In this document: positions 51,096 through 60,559 of the stretch, one piece after another
Layout: the number at the start of each line of letters is the position of its first letter
How positions within the stretch are numbered: position 1 is the stretch's first letter
Source: Thermotoga petrophila RKU-1
GTDB taxonomy: Bacteria > Thermotogota > Thermotogae > Thermotogales > Thermotogaceae
DNA length: 64,000 nt
Assembly: GCF_000016785.1 (NCBI RefSeq)
Contig: NC_009486.1
Span: 1,759,512 to 1,823,511 of the forward strand
Direction: 5' to 3'
The notes under the pieces: model-generated
The model's database searches: none
Told to the model about the DNA's origin: nothing
What the model saw: the letters and a program-made list of their open reading frames with translations, nothing else
Translations under genes and position numbers: made by a program

Positions 51096-52367
51096 TTATT
51101 TGGAAGTTAAAAAGCGGTTTAGAAATATCTTCAGAAACAAGAACACGGCATATCCTATAGCAAGGCCAAGAGCGCTTCTGTAGATAGAAACCACCAGAGG
51201 CGTTTTAACATGACAGAACGTGTTGAACATCGAAACGAGTGCAACGCTGCCAAAACTCTCTCTGAGAAAATCGTATTCTCTGAATCCTTCCAACCAGAAA
51301 AACGGGTAGCACACAATTTCCTTGAAACGGGGCCGAACCATCAAAACACTCTCCAGCCAGTCTCTGAACTTTCTTTCAACTTCCAGCACCCATCCCGAAT
51401 TTCCCGAACGCATAAGATAATAGAAACCCACAGGAATGGCAAGGAAAAGGAGAGGCAGGTACTTTTTCCAGTTTCTTCTGTTCTTCCAAAGTCCTGAAAG
51501 AAAGAGAAGCCCGGGAAGAAGCACGAGTGAAAGTTTCACTCCGCGGAAGTCCAGGATACCGTTGAGGTGGTACAGATCGCTGAGACTCAGAGACAGAGAG
51601 ATCGACAGAAAGAGAAAACTCAACACTTTCAACCATTTCTTTTTCGGCACAAAATACGCCGCCAGTGTACCGGAAACAAAAAGGAGAGACACGAACCATT
51701 CCCTTGAAAAAGGCAAAACGAGAACTATAGATAGAAGCAGAGGGTTCAGAGAGATTATCATAAGAATGGGAGGTATCAAGAAGATCCACTTCGGGAAAGG
51801 CGGTTCAGATTCTGGAGGAGCCGGAAACGGTACAACTTTTCCTTTGAAATAACTGGAAAGCCTCTGAACGAGGAACTCTTTTTCGTCTATGTCCCTTATC
51901 CAGAGAACCTCCACACTTCGTTCAAGAACGGCTCTTTTGTACCTGTGAAACAGCGCTTCTTCGTCCAGATTTAGCTTTTCTATCTCTTCGGGTTTCACCG
52001 TGTGAACACGAAAGAAGAGGCCGTCTTTCTTCAAAAGCACGACTTTTCTTGCGAAATCGTAAGATGGATCGAACTCTACAATCCCAAGCCATTTTCCTTT
52101 CAATTTCTCTGCCAACTCTTGAGGTTCCCAGAAGAGAGGTTCACCTTTGAGAATCACGATCTCGGCTTCCGGTGGCAAATCTTTTCTGCTCGAAAGGTCA
52201 AAGAGAACCACTCGCTTTCCATCGATCATGTCGTCGAACAGAAAGGAAAATTCCATCCCTTTCCTGTCATAAGCCACCCTTTCTGGAAGAAAGAACACGA
52301 TGAGAACAACAGAACTCACCAGAAAAATGAGAAAAAGACTATTTCTCAAGTTTGTAAACTTCTTCAC
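51096..52367 (-). CDS. Polytopic membrane protein of unknown function (DUF5693-like)
   Basis: 423 aa: one N-terminal membrane span (NSLFLIFLVSSVVLIVFFLP), an extracytoplasmic alpha/beta domain (about 30-190; GKRVVLFDLSSRKDLP, KWLGIVEFDPSYDFA), then about eight spans (KWIFLIPPILMIISL to ALGLAIGYAVFLFL). The layout resembles DUF5693 membrane proteins, a tentative match. It follows the exported gene at 52339-53571, overlapping it by 29 nt, and ends near a terminator hairpin. Confidence 0.6.
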   Translation of the reverse strand: MKKFTNLRNSLFLIFLVSSVVLIVFFLPERVAYDRKGMEFSFLFDDMIDGKRVVLFDLSSRKDLPPEAEIVILKGEPLFWEPQELAEKLKGKWLGIVEFDPSYDFARKVVLLKKDGLFFRVHTVKPEEIEKLNLDEEALFHRYKRAVLERSVEVLWIRDIDEKEFLVQRLSSYFKGKVVPFPAPPESEPPFPKWIFLIPPILMIISLNPLLLSIVLVLPFSREWFVSLLFVSGTLAAYFVPKKKWLKVLSFLFLSISLSLSLSDLYHLNGILDFRGVKLSLVLLPGLLFLSGLWKNRRNWKKYLPLLFLAIPVGFYYLMRSGNSGWVLEVERKFRDWLESVLMVRPRFKEIVCYPFFWLEGFREYDFLRESFGSVALVSMFNTFCHVKTPLVVSIYRSALGLAIGYAVFLFLKIFLNRFLTSK

Positions 52368-53571
52368 CCATCATCACCTCGACTTCTTCCCTAGTCCAGC
52401 CGAAGATCAAACTCCCTTTCAGGGAGAGTCCGCCGATCTGGATTTTCCTTTTTGGTCCCAGATACACGGGAACGGGCCTTTCTCTCACAATCACTCTGTG
52501 CGGTCTGTTCACCACAAAGAAAGCGGTACTCGTGTTACCGAAAGTATCCGTAGCCTTCACAAAGACAACGTGATGCCCATCTGGTATCTTCTGGACTTCT
52601 CTTCCATCGCAGATGTATTCAACTCGAAAAGAAGAAGCGTCTTCTATCTTCTCCGGAGAGAGAACGAGTGGAGGAGTGGTGTCTCTCACCTCGACTTTCA
52701 TTCTCAAAAAATTTCCAGATTCATCGTAACCGATGAGGTGATAGACACCCGGAAACTCTGGAGAAAACACGGTGAGCTTTTCTCCAGTTGATGGAAGAAA
52801 CCAGTTCACAAGAGGTGGTAGAATGAGGCTTTGGCCGAACTCAACAGAAGATTGGTACGATCTTTCCGCGAAAGAAACAGGAAGAGCTTCGAATGAGAGA
52901 CTGGTGGATTGTCCTATAGAGTCCACCACTTCTACTTCGAGCCTCGTGGCTTCCGTGGTTTGGTACCACAATTTGCCTTCCCTTCCATTCCAGAGTGTGA
53001 CAAAGGTGGAATCGTCAGTCACATTCAGAAAGACCACCGTTCCGATAAGAGGGTGCCACACCTTTGAGTATCTCACCTCAGGAGGCTCTGGGGTGACGTC
53101 TATGGTGCCTTCTATTCTCTTTGGAATCTCAAATTCCTTGAAAAAAAAGGAGAGATAATACTCGAGTTTCTCTTTTGTAATGGGCTCTTTAACAACGACC
53201 ATGTTGTGTGAAAAGACTTCAACGGGGAACGCGTCGTAAACGAACGTGAGATCTGTGCTGTCGAGAAGCTCGGTGAAAACATCCTTGGGAATTCGGATAT
53301 CCCCCACATCGACTCCGATCGTCACACCGTTGTTCAGGACAAGAGCCGTGCTGTCTGGAAGATCGAGAGTGATGCCTCGAACCTCTGGAGGAGTGTATAT
53401 TGTTTCAAGAGAAGCTTTGAAGGGCTCCAGGTCGCGCGAAGTTGTAAAAGGAAAAGTTCTGTTCGTCAACGAAACAATGCCGGTGTTGTTGTAAGTGTTG
53501 AAGAGCACTTCCTTAGAAAACAGAAGAAGAGACGAAAGGATGAGAATCAGGAGAGAAATTCTTCTAACCAT
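52339..53571 (-). CDS. Exported protein with Ig-like domain
   Basis: 410 aa with a signal peptide ([21 protein letters not shown]). Mostly beta structure; the region around residues 290-360 looks like an Ig/HYR-type domain (VRDTTPPLVLSPEK; VFVKATDTFGNTSTAFFVV). No enzymatic motif. Sandwiched between the RluA gene (25-nt overlap) and the membrane protein gene (29-nt overlap). Possibly a periplasmic partner of the latter. Confidence 0.65.
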   Translation of the reverse strand: MVRRISLLILILSSLLLFSKEVLFNTYNNTGIVSLTNRTFPFTTSRDLEPFKASLETIYTPPEVRGITLDLPDSTALVLNNGVTIGVDVGDIRIPKDVFTELLDSTDLTFVYDAFPVEVFSHNMVVVKEPITKEKLEYYLSFFFKEFEIPKRIEGTIDVTPEPPEVRYSKVWHPLIGTVVFLNVTDDSTFVTLWNGREGKLWYQTTEATRLEVEVVDSIGQSTSLSFEALPVSFAERSYQSSVEFGQSLILPPLVNWFLPSTGEKLTVFSPEFPGVYHLIGYDESGNFLRMKVEVRDTTPPLVLSPEKIEDASSFRVEYICDGREVQKIPDGHHVVFVKATDTFGNTSTAFFVVNRPHRVIVRERPVPVYLGPKRKIQIGGLSLKGSLIFGWTREEVEVMMGEEVYKLEK

Positions 53572-54470
53572 TCATCACTCCTCTCTTCTAAAAAATTCAA
53601 AACGCTGAGAAGATCATCTGGAAGGGGTGCTCTGAAATCCTTCTCCTCTTCAGTCCACGGATCGATGAACTTCATTCTGTAGCTGTGGAGGAACAGTCTT
53701 TTCAAACCGTATCTCTTTCGAAATTCCCTGTTGAAATGTCTGTCACCGTAGGTATCGTCTCCCACAACGGGAAAACCTATCTGTGAAAGGTGTCTTCTTA
53801 TCTGGTGCTTTCTGCCTGTGTGTATTTTCACCCTGAGGAGTGAAACATCTCTCAGAGATTTCACTGAGACGATCTCAGAGATCGCTTCCTGTCCATCGAG
53901 AGGAATGGTGATTTTCATGTTGTTCTCAGGAGTTCCTCTCACGAGCGTAACGTATTCTTTCTCTATGTTTCTGTCCTTGAACAACTCTGTGAGAATCCTC
54001 GCGGCCTCTCTATCTTTGGCGACAACGAGAAGCCCGGAGGTGTCTTTGTCGAGTCTGTGAACGAGGAACGGTGAAAATCCCTTTTCCTGACCGTAGTGAA
54101 GGAGTCCTTCGATCAATGTCGCGACATGAACCCCTTTCCCAGGATGTATGGCTATGTTTGGCGGCTTGTTCAACACAAGATAGTGCTTGCCTTCGTAGAG
54201 TACATCGAGTTTCATGGGAACTGGAGTGAGATCCTTCTTCTCGGATCTCTTCGGAAGATTTTCCAGATTCACATACCGGAATTCCACCACATCTCCTTCT
54301 TCCAAATCGAAGGAAGGATCCTTCACACGTTTTCCGTTGACATACACTTTTCCCTTTCTGATGAGCTTGTATATCACCGAAAGGGGTACGTCTTTCAGCT
54401 GGTTCCTCAGAAATTTGTCCAGTCTTCTGTAGAAATTCTCCTTGGTGACTTCCACTCTCATGACTTTCAT
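53547..54470 (-). CDS. RluA-family pseudouridine synthase
   Basis: 307 aa. N-terminal S4 RNA-binding domain ([31 protein letters not shown]) and a RluA/RluD catalytic domain with [16 protein letters not shown], which includes the catalytic Asp. C-terminal [19 protein letters not shown] is also typical. It modifies uridines in rRNA or tRNA; the exact site is not predictable. Start overlaps panD by 4 nt. Confidence 0.92.
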   Translation of the reverse strand: MKVMRVEVTKENFYRRLDKFLRNQLKDVPLSVIYKLIRKGKVYVNGKRVKDPSFDLEEGDVVEFRYVNLENLPKRSEKKDLTPVPMKLDVLYEGKHYLVLNKPPNIAIHPGKGVHVATLIEGLLHYGQEKGFSPFLVHRLDKDTSGLLVVAKDREAARILTELFKDRNIEKEYVTLVRGTPENNMKITIPLDGQEAISEIVSVKSLRDVSLLRVKIHTGRKHQIRRHLSQIGFPVVGDDTYGDRHFNREFRKRYGLKRLFLHSYRMKFIDPWTEEEKDFRAPLPDDLLSVLNFLEERSDEWLEEFLS

Positions 54471-54811
54471 TTCTCCTGAATGATTTCGTTTTTCTCGTTG
54501 AGAACGATCGTTTTCGCTTTCACGGGTTTGTCACTGAAGGTGAAAGCCATGATGATCACTCTGTCACCCTCTTCACCGAGTCTTGCGGCCGCACCGTATA
54601 GGTTTATCTCACGGCTTCCCCTCTTTCCCTTTATAACGTATGTTACGAACCTCGCGGCGTTGTTGACGTTCACCACCAGTACGACCTCTCCCTCGCTGAT
54701 GCCCGCTTTCTCCATCAGCTCTTCGTCTACTTCTATACTTCCTTCGTAGTAAACCTCTTTCCTCGTGATCTTAGCCATGTGAATTTTGGACTTCAGATAT
54801 ATGTTCAGCAT
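54467..54811 (-). CDS. panD: Aspartate 1-decarboxylase proenzyme
   Basis: 114-aa PanD, which makes beta-alanine for pantothenate/CoA. The self-cleavage site Gly-Ser is in [12 protein letters not shown] (Ser about residue 30, becoming the pyruvoyl group), and [20 protein letters not shown] is the conserved barrel core. The N-terminal [12 protein letters not shown] motif is also standard. First gene of panD-rluA-52339-51096, upstream of which lies the divergent methyltransferase promoter. Confidence 0.95.
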   Translation of the reverse strand: MLNIYLKSKIHMAKITRKEVYYEGSIEVDEELMEKAGISEGEVVLVVNVNNAARFVTYVIKGKRGSREINLYGAAARLGEEGDRVIIMAFTFSDKPVKAKTIVLNEKNEIIQEK

Positions 54812-54876
54812 CGTTTCACCCTCCCGAAAGATTTTATCATGTGAAGATATGTTATGATTTTACAGAAACACAGGAG

Positions 54877-55641
54877 GTGGGAATTATTTACAAGCGATTC
54901 GCCCGAGTTTTTCACGAAGGGCCGTACACATCGTTTTCAAGGAGAATAGCGAAAAATTTCACCAAAATTCTGGAAAACTTTCATGTTCGAGGAAAAAAAG
55001 TATTGGATGTGGCCTGTGGAGAAGGAACGTTTGCTGTGGAAATCGCTAAGCAGGGCTTTGAAGTGGTGGGGATAGACCTTTCACCTGAGATGCTGGAGTT
55101 TGCCAGAAAAAGGGCAAAAGAAGAAAGCGTACCTGTGGTTTTTTTGAAAAAAGACATGAGAGAACTCGATTTCCACGAAGAATTCGATATCGTCACCTGC
55201 TGGTTCGACAGTCTCAACTATCTTTTGGATTACAGCGATTTGAAAAAAACTTTTGAGAAAGTTCATGAAGCTTTGAAAGCAGGCGGAGCGTTGCTTTTCG
55301 ACATGAACACCGTTTATGGGCTTTTGATGGCCAATCAGGAAGGCCCCGTGTACATTCAGCAGGATGGAAAGGACATCTTCGAGGTTCAAACCATAGAGTT
55401 CGAACTGGAGGAATCCATTGCCACCTTCTATGTGACCGTTTTCGAGAGAAAGCAAGGGAACCTGTGGGAGAGATTCGATGAGATACATAGAGAAAGAGGC
55501 TACAGAGTGAAAGAAATCGCGTATGCACTGAGTGACGCGGGGTTTGTGTTTTCTTTTTATGAAGATCTTCTCAGCAAGTCCCCTCTGACCAGCTACAGTA
55601 GAAGACTGTGGTGCGTTGCGAGGAAGGTGAGCGCAGGATGA
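54877..55641 (+). CDS. Class I SAM-dependent methyltransferase, unusual start
   Basis: About 250 aa. AdoMet motif VLDVACGEGTFAVEIAKQG, motif II IDLSPEMLEFARKRA, then DIVTCWFDSLNYL (motif IV area). Substrate unknown. The frame is open from GTG 54841, but a -10-like TATGAT at 54853-54858 would place the transcript start after it. A perfect AGGAGGTG (54872-54879) is followed six bases later by ATT (54886); the GTG at 54877 is inside the ribosome site itself. I give 54877 as a formal start but favour ATT at 54886. The stop overlaps the PadR gene as ATGA. Confidence 0.8.
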   Translation: MGIIYKRFARVFHEGPYTSFSRRIAKNFTKILENFHVRGKKVLDVACGEGTFAVEIAKQGFEVVGIDLSPEMLEFARKRAKEESVPVVFLKKDMRELDFHEEFDIVTCWFDSLNYLLDYSDLKKTFEKVHEALKAGGALLFDMNTVYGLLMANQEGPVYIQQDGKDIFEVQTIEFELEESIATFYVTVFERKQGNLWERFDEIHRERGYRVKEIAYALSDAGFVFSFYEDLLSKSPLTSYSRRLWCVARKVSAG

Positions 55642-55994
55642 GACACAGAGGCGGGAGAGGATTCCGGGGCTGGTGGCTTGCCAGTACCATTCTTTTACTC
55701 GTAGCGGAGAAGCCTTCTCACGGATACGAGCTCGCAGAGAGGCTCTCAGAGTTTGGTATTGAGATACCCGGAATCGGTCACATGGGCAACATTTACCGTG
55801 TACTCTCCGATCTTGAAGAGAGCGGGCTTCTCAGCACCGAGCGGGATACAACGGTCAGACCTCCCAGAAAGATCTACAGGATCACCCTGCAGGGGAAACT
55901 CTATCTCAAAGAGATATTGAGGTCTCTGGAGGATATGAAGAGAAGAATAGAAACACTCGAAGAAAGAATAAAGAGAGTGCTTCAGGAAGAATAG
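55638..55994 (+). CDS. PadR-family transcriptional regulator
   Basis: 118 aa. After an Arg/Gly-rich start (RHRGGRGFRG) comes the PadR winged helix: STILLLVAEKPSHGYELAERL, IGHMGNIYRVLSDLEESGLL, then the wing PRKIYRITLQGK and a C-terminal coiled dimerisation helix (MKRRIETLEERIKRVL). Co-translated with the methyltransferase (ATGA overlap). Ligand unknown. Its end overlaps the convergent deaminase gene by 13 bp. Confidence 0.9.
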   Translation: MRHRGGRGFRGWWLASTILLLVAEKPSHGYELAERLSEFGIEIPGIGHMGNIYRVLSDLEESGLLSTERDTTVRPPRKIYRITLQGKLYLKEILRSLEDMKRRIETLEERIKRVLQEE

Positions 55995-57202
55995 AGTTCT
56001 TTTTCTATACGGGCCAGTTCTCTTTTCACTTCTTCTGAATCTATGGTCGGGTACTCTCCATCGAAGTAGATCCATTTTCCAGCGACCATCGTGGCGAAAA
56101 CTTCACCGCTGAAAGCGTGAACGAGGTGGTTTTTTATGTTCTGAACTGGAAACATTTCGGGGAGGTCGAGATCTATTACCACAAGATCGGCGTTCCAGCC
56201 TTCTTCAATCTTTCCACTTTTGAATCCCATCGCTTGTGCTCCATCGTACGTTGCCATTTTCAAACATGTGTTCACATCCAAATTGCGTGGATTCTGCGCT
56301 TTCTGAAGGAGACTCGCGAGTCTCATTTCGAAGAACAGATTCAGAGAGTTGTTGCTCGCCGCTCCATCCGTGCCGAGGGTAACTTTCATCCCGTGCTCTG
56401 CCATTCTCTGAACGGGTGCTATCCCGTTTCCGAGTTTCAGGTTGCTCGTGGGATTGTGAGAAACGAAAAATGGAATATCTTTCAAGACATCGAAATACCT
56501 CTCGGGAAGATGAACACAATGAGCCGCAATGGTCTTCACTTCTTTCAAGCCAATGTTCAAAATATCCTCTAGGTCGTAATTTTCTCTGGAAGTCTCATAA
56601 AGATGAATCGTTACGGGGGCGTTCAGAGACTTCGCAACGTCGAAAATTCTCTTCAGGTATTCTCTGGTACACAGATAAGGCGAGTGAGGACCGAATCCAA
56701 CGAGGATCCTCTCTTCAAAACCGTTCCACTCGTTGTAGAGCTTCAAATTCTCTTCGAGGCGTCCGCCATCGTCTCCATTGCTGTCCACAAGTCCTCGTGT
56801 CAAAAGGGCTCTCATTCCAAAATCCCTGACCGCCTTCGCAATCCATTCTTCGTGGAAATACATATCGACAAAGCCGGCGATACCATGTCTTGCCATCTCC
56901 ATTTGGGCGAGGATCGTTCCGTAGTATGCCATCTTCTCTGTCAATCTGTCTTCTATTGGAAGCACCTTAGAGAAGAGCCACTCTTCGAAACTGAGATCTT
57001 CCGCGACTCCTCTCAGAAGAGTCATCGGAGCGTGAGTGTGCGTGTTGAAAAGAGCCGGCATGACGAGTTTGCCGGAGAGATCCAGATCGACCTTCAGTTC
57101 TCCCTGGGTCACTCGTTTTATCATGCCATTTTCGATTTCTATGGCTCCACAAAAAGGTTCAGAAGAAAAATCCTTCAGTATCAGACAATTTCCTATAATC
57201 AT
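55982..57202 (-). CDS. mtaD: S-adenosylhomocysteine/adenosine-type deaminase (amidohydrolase)
   Basis: 406 aa from the ATG at 57202 preceded by GGCGGGAG. Amidohydrolase TIM barrel: metal motif NTHTHAPMTLLRG, CHVHLP-like AAHCVHLPERY, SNLKLGNGIAP, and the catalytic LGTDGAASNNSLN. It is nearly identical to my memory of the T. maritima enzyme shown by structure-based prediction to deaminate S-adenosylhomocysteine, methylthioadenosine and adenosine. Start overlaps the CBS gene stop as ATGA. Confidence 0.93.
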   Translation of the reverse strand: MIIGNCLILKDFSSEPFCGAIEIENGMIKRVTQGELKVDLDLSGKLVMPALFNTHTHAPMTLLRGVAEDLSFEEWLFSKVLPIEDRLTEKMAYYGTILAQMEMARHGIAGFVDMYFHEEWIAKAVRDFGMRALLTRGLVDSNGDDGGRLEENLKLYNEWNGFEERILVGFGPHSPYLCTREYLKRIFDVAKSLNAPVTIHLYETSRENYDLEDILNIGLKEVKTIAAHCVHLPERYFDVLKDIPFFVSHNPTSNLKLGNGIAPVQRMAEHGMKVTLGTDGAASNNSLNLFFEMRLASLLQKAQNPRNLDVNTCLKMATYDGAQAMGFKSGKIEEGWNADLVVIDLDLPEMFPVQNIKNHLVHAFSGEVFATMVAGKWIYFDGEYPTIDSEEVKRELARIEKELYSS

Positions 57203-57636
57203 TTCTCCCGCCCTTTCCACAAAGCGAGAAGAATTTCGAGAGAGTTGAGATCTCCCACTATCTCTCCCTTTTCATCGACAACCGGCATCTCCTGTATATT
57301 GTTGTCGATCATCAGCTTCAAGGCTTCTTCCAATGTTGTATCCATGTGAACGTACACGGGATCCAACATTATCTCAGATGCGTTCTTTGCTATCAATCTT
57401 TTCATCGAGGAGCGAATGAGCTCTTCCTTTGGAATGAACCCGAAAAAGTGAAAACCAGAAACTTTCAAAAGGTGCATGACAGGGATCATTCCAACGAGTT
57501 TGTTGTCTCTCGCAACATAAACGGTTCTCGTGACGGGATCCTCCAGTATCCTGTCGACGATTTCTTCTATAGGAGTGTCTTCTTCTACAACTGTGGGCTT
57601 CAGAGAAATCAATTTGCAGACGTCTTTCACTTTCAT
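57199..57636 (-). CDS. Tandem CBS-domain protein
   Basis: 145 aa consisting of two CBS motifs (KVKDVCKLISLKPTVVEEDTPI; VHMDTTLEEALKLMIDNNIQEMPVVDEKG). CBS pairs bind adenosine nucleotides or AdoMet. No catalytic domain. It sits 9 bp after a permease gene and overlaps the SAH deaminase gene, so it may sense adenosine-type ligands and regulate either partner; this is inference. Confidence 0.9.
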   Translation of the reverse strand: MKVKDVCKLISLKPTVVEEDTPIEEIVDRILEDPVTRTVYVARDNKLVGMIPVMHLLKVSGFHFFGFIPKEELIRSSMKRLIAKNASEIMLDPVYVHMDTTLEEALKLMIDNNIQEMPVVDEKGEIVGDLNSLEILLALWKGREK

Positions 57637-57645
57637 GATCTCACC

Positions 57646-58923
57646 TCAATATCTGATCAACAAATAGACTCCTGACACCAGAAGACTGAGTATGAGCACG
57701 GGAAAACCTATCTTGAAATACTCCCAGAAGGTTATATGCTTTCTGTCTGCTATGAGAGAGGTTCCTACCACATTCGCGGATGCACCGATCAGAGTTCCGT
57801 TTCCTCCGAGACACGCTCCCAGAGAAAGAGCCCACCAGAGGGGCCTCAGATCAGAAAACGTTTCCGGAGCCAGAACCGCGAGTTTCTTTATCACTGGAAT
57901 CATGGTGGCAGTGAACGGTATGTTGTCAACGAAAGCGGAACTCAACCCAGATATTCCCAGAATTGATATCAGGGTGCCTTCCATTTTCCCTTTTGAAAGC
58001 CTGATGACGAGTTCTGATATTTTTTCGAGAACACCGGCCTCTTCAAGGGCACCAACGACAAGGAAAAGACCTATGAAGAAAAAGATAACGCCCCATTCGA
58101 TCTCTTTGAACACATCCTCTATATCTTTTTTATTTAAGAAGGCAAGCGAGAGGAAGCCAGCAAGAAGAGCAACCTCGAAACTTTCAAGTCCAAGTGGTTT
58201 CTGAAGAGAAAAGAGAACAAGAACAACCAGAGTTAGTATTATGGAGAGATAAAACAGCTTTTTGTCAACGATGGCCCTACGGGGTTCGAAACCTTTGACC
58301 ACTTCCACCGGTATTTTTCTGAATATGACCCTTCTGTAAACAGCAGAGAGAAAGATCAAAGTAACGATGAGGGTCAGAACAGCAGCGGGTGCCACGTTGA
58401 CCACAAAATCGAGGAAATGAAGTTTCGCCGCGGAAGCGATCATGATGTTTGGGGGATCTCCTATCATCGTTGCGGTACCGCCTATGTTCGAAGATATGAT
58501 CTCCGATATCACGAAGGGAACGGGATCCAGATCAACCGTGTCGCAAACTACCAGCGTTACAGGAACGAACACCAGTATCGTTGTTACGTTGTCCAGAAAA
58601 GAGGAGAGAAGAGCCACGAGGAAATTTATTGAGACAAAGAAGAAAAACACACTTCCTCTGGAAAGTTTTATAGAGTACAGTCCCAAAAAATGAAACAGAC
58701 CACTTCTTTTTGTAACGGACACGAAGATCATCATTCCTATCAAGAGAAATATCGTGTTGAAATCCACATACCTGACCAGCGCTTCGATGGGATCTTTGAA
58801 CACAAGAAAGAGGGCAGCGCTCCCTCCGAGCATGGTGATGACCGCTCTGTGGTGTTTTTCCAGAATGATGAAGAGGTATACTATTATAAAGATCAGAAGT
58901 GAAACAACGGCGTCTTCGAACAA
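57646..58923 (-). CDS. ArsB/NhaD-family (ion transporter superfamily) permease
   Basis: 425 aa from TTG 58923 preceded by GGGGGAGA. About eleven transmembrane spans with two similar halves; motifs SSFLDNVTTILVFVPVTL and SSAFVDNIPFTATMIPVI are the duplicated DN(V/I)T/P elements of this family, and GDPPNIMIAS and GANANVVGT-like GASANVVGTSLI also match. Members carry arsenite, Na+/H+, or citrate-type anions; the substrate is not inferable. First gene of permease-CBS-deaminase. Confidence 0.85.
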   Translation of the reverse strand: MFEDAVVSLLIFIIVYLFIILEKHHRAVITMLGGSAALFLVFKDPIEALVRYVDFNTIFLLIGMMIFVSVTKRSGLFHFLGLYSIKLSRGSVFFFFVSINFLVALLSSFLDNVTTILVFVPVTLVVCDTVDLDPVPFVISEIISSNIGGTATMIGDPPNIMIASAAKLHFLDFVVNVAPAAVLTLIVTLIFLSAVYRRVIFRKIPVEVVKGFEPRRAIVDKKLFYLSIILTLVVLVLFSLQKPLGLESFEVALLAGFLSLAFLNKKDIEDVFKEIEWGVIFFFIGLFLVVGALEEAGVLEKISELVIRLSKGKMEGTLISILGISGLSSAFVDNIPFTATMIPVIKKLAVLAPETFSDLRPLWWALSLGACLGGNGTLIGASANVVGTSLIADRKHITFWEYFKIGFPVLILSLLVSGVYLLIRY

Positions 58924-58950
58924 AATATCTCCCCCGGAGGTAAGAGATCG

Positions 58951-60120
58951 ATGAAGAAGATGTTTCTGTTTATCTTTGCTATTATACCCCTGGTTTCTTT
59001 CTCTGTTGTAACCCTCGATTTAAGTATGTTCAGCACCGAAGAGGCTTCTTCTGTTCTTGCGGATGTTCAGGAGAAAATTCTGGAACTTCTTCCGAAAGAA
59101 GCGACAATCACAAACTCTTCGACGGCGACGTTTTCGATGACGTTTTTCCTCTCCTACGACGCAACGGACAACCTCTATGTGGGAGAATGGAAACACGGAA
59201 ATGAAGTTGCAAGGTACGAGTACAATCCCAGGGGTTACAAATATTACAGAGATTTCGTGATGGAGTGTGCCTCTTTTCCCCTGGAGAAGGTCTCTGTCTA
59301 TCTCTTTTCCAAAAATGAGTTTCCAGATGTGTTCCGGCTCACCTATCATCCCGCACTCGATGAGTACTGTGACTTTTCAAGCAGATACCTGGTTTTCTCT
59401 TCTGAAAGACTCTCCGGCAACAGAAATTTGTTCTTGATCGACAGGCAAAACGGAGAACTACTTCCAATGCCCATCTACGGCAGCAGCGAGTACTTCCCGA
59501 GAATATCACCGGATGAAAGATACCTGCTTTTCCAGGGCTCACTCCATGGAAACTGGAACATCTACTACATGCCGCTCTCGCCCGATTACTCGAAGAAGAT
59601 ACAGCTCATCTCACGTGGCAGGTACGCTTCCTACAATCCGAACTGGATCGACAACAACACGGTAGTTTACGTTCAGGAAGATGCAACTTCGAATCACTTG
59701 GTTGTGAAAGATCTGACAACAATGAAAGAAAAGACGTACTATCTTCCATTCGACTGGGTTTTCACACCGGCCAAAGGAAATCAGGGTATCGTGTTCGTGG
59801 GACTCAAAGAGTCAAACTTTGGGATATACGAGCTGCTTCCAGATGGAACGATAACAGTTCTCGAGGACAGTCCTTACAACGAATTCGACCCGGACGTGTT
59901 TGAAAATTACCTGATCTTTTCTTCCAACAGAGACGGAGTTTTCAGGATCTACGCGAAAGACCTGGTTTCTGGGAAGGTGTGGTGCCTCACAGAAAATATC
60001 CCCTACGATGCGTTCTACCCTGCGTTCTCTGAAGATGGAAAACTTGTAGCCTTTTCCGTGTACAGCAAAGGGAGCGAACCAGATATATGGATCGTTCGTT
60101 TCAGAATTCCTCAGGATTGA
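58951..60120 (+). CDS. Exported TolB-like PD40 beta-propeller protein
   Basis: 389 aa with a signal peptide (MKKMFLFIFAIIPLVSFS). Five or six PD40-type blades, e.g. YFPRISPDERYLLFQG, FDPDVFENYLIFSSNRDGVFRIY, FYPAFSEDGKLVAFSVYS. GGAGGTAAGAG precedes the ATG. Divergent from the permease, with which it shares the palindromic TCTCCCCCGGAGGTAAGAG region. Likely an envelope protein; no partner identified. Confidence 0.82.
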   Translation: MKKMFLFIFAIIPLVSFSVVTLDLSMFSTEEASSVLADVQEKILELLPKEATITNSSTATFSMTFFLSYDATDNLYVGEWKHGNEVARYEYNPRGYKYYRDFVMECASFPLEKVSVYLFSKNEFPDVFRLTYHPALDEYCDFSSRYLVFSSERLSGNRNLFLIDRQNGELLPMPIYGSSEYFPRISPDERYLLFQGSLHGNWNIYYMPLSPDYSKKIQLISRGRYASYNPNWIDNNTVVYVQEDATSNHLVVKDLTTMKEKTYYLPFDWVFTPAKGNQGIVFVGLKESNFGIYELLPDGTITVLEDSPYNEFDPDVFENYLIFSSNRDGVFRIYAKDLVSGKVWCLTENIPYDAFYPAFSEDGKLVAFSVYSKGSEPDIWIVRFRIPQD

Positions 60121-60559
60121 TGTTCTTTATGACATGGACCCTCTTTATGAAACCACCCGATCTTTTCAGTTCCTCGAGCTCTTTTTTCAAGCCGGTGGAA
60201 AGCTCGCTGTTCGTGAAAATTCCAACTTCCGTGGCACCATAAATATAGGCCGCCGCAACGAGTTCCTTCACGACCTCTTTCTCCACCGTGGAGTTTCTTC
60301 TCTTCACCTGGAAAACCACTGTACTTCCTCGTCTTTTCGCAACGATATCCGCCCCGAAATCCTTACTCTTTCGCGTTGTTCTCACCGATCTAAAACCGTG
60401 TTCTTTCAGATACTCTCTGGCGAATTCTTCGAACCGATATGGATTCTTGAGACCCGCCTCGAGAAGGTTTCTAAGGTTTTGTTTTCTCCTCTTCTTCCCC
60501 CATCGCAGAAAGAGAACAAGAAGGCTAAAAGACAACAGACTCAAAATGATGTAAATCAT
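60101..60559 (-). CDS. Membrane-anchored Mrr-like restriction-fold protein
   Basis: 152 aa: an N-terminal transmembrane helix (IIYIILSLLSFSLLVLFLRW-like) and a restriction endonuclease-like domain with FEEFAREYL, DFGADIVAKRRG and VFQVKRRN (Asp...QxK, the Mrr_cat pattern). Mrr-fold proteins cut or bind DNA; being tethered to the membrane is unusual for a restriction enzyme and fits uptake- or envelope-linked DNA processing. Co-transcribed with the gene at 60525-60932 (35-nt overlap). Confidence 0.75.
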   Translation of the reverse strand: MIYIILSLLSFSLLVLFLRWGKKRRKQNLRNLLEAGLKNPYRFEEFAREYLKEHGFRSVRTTRKSKDFGADIVAKRRGSTVVFQVKRRNSTVEKEVVKELVAAAYIYGATEVGIFTNSELSTGLKKELEELKRSGGFIKRVHVIKNINPEEF

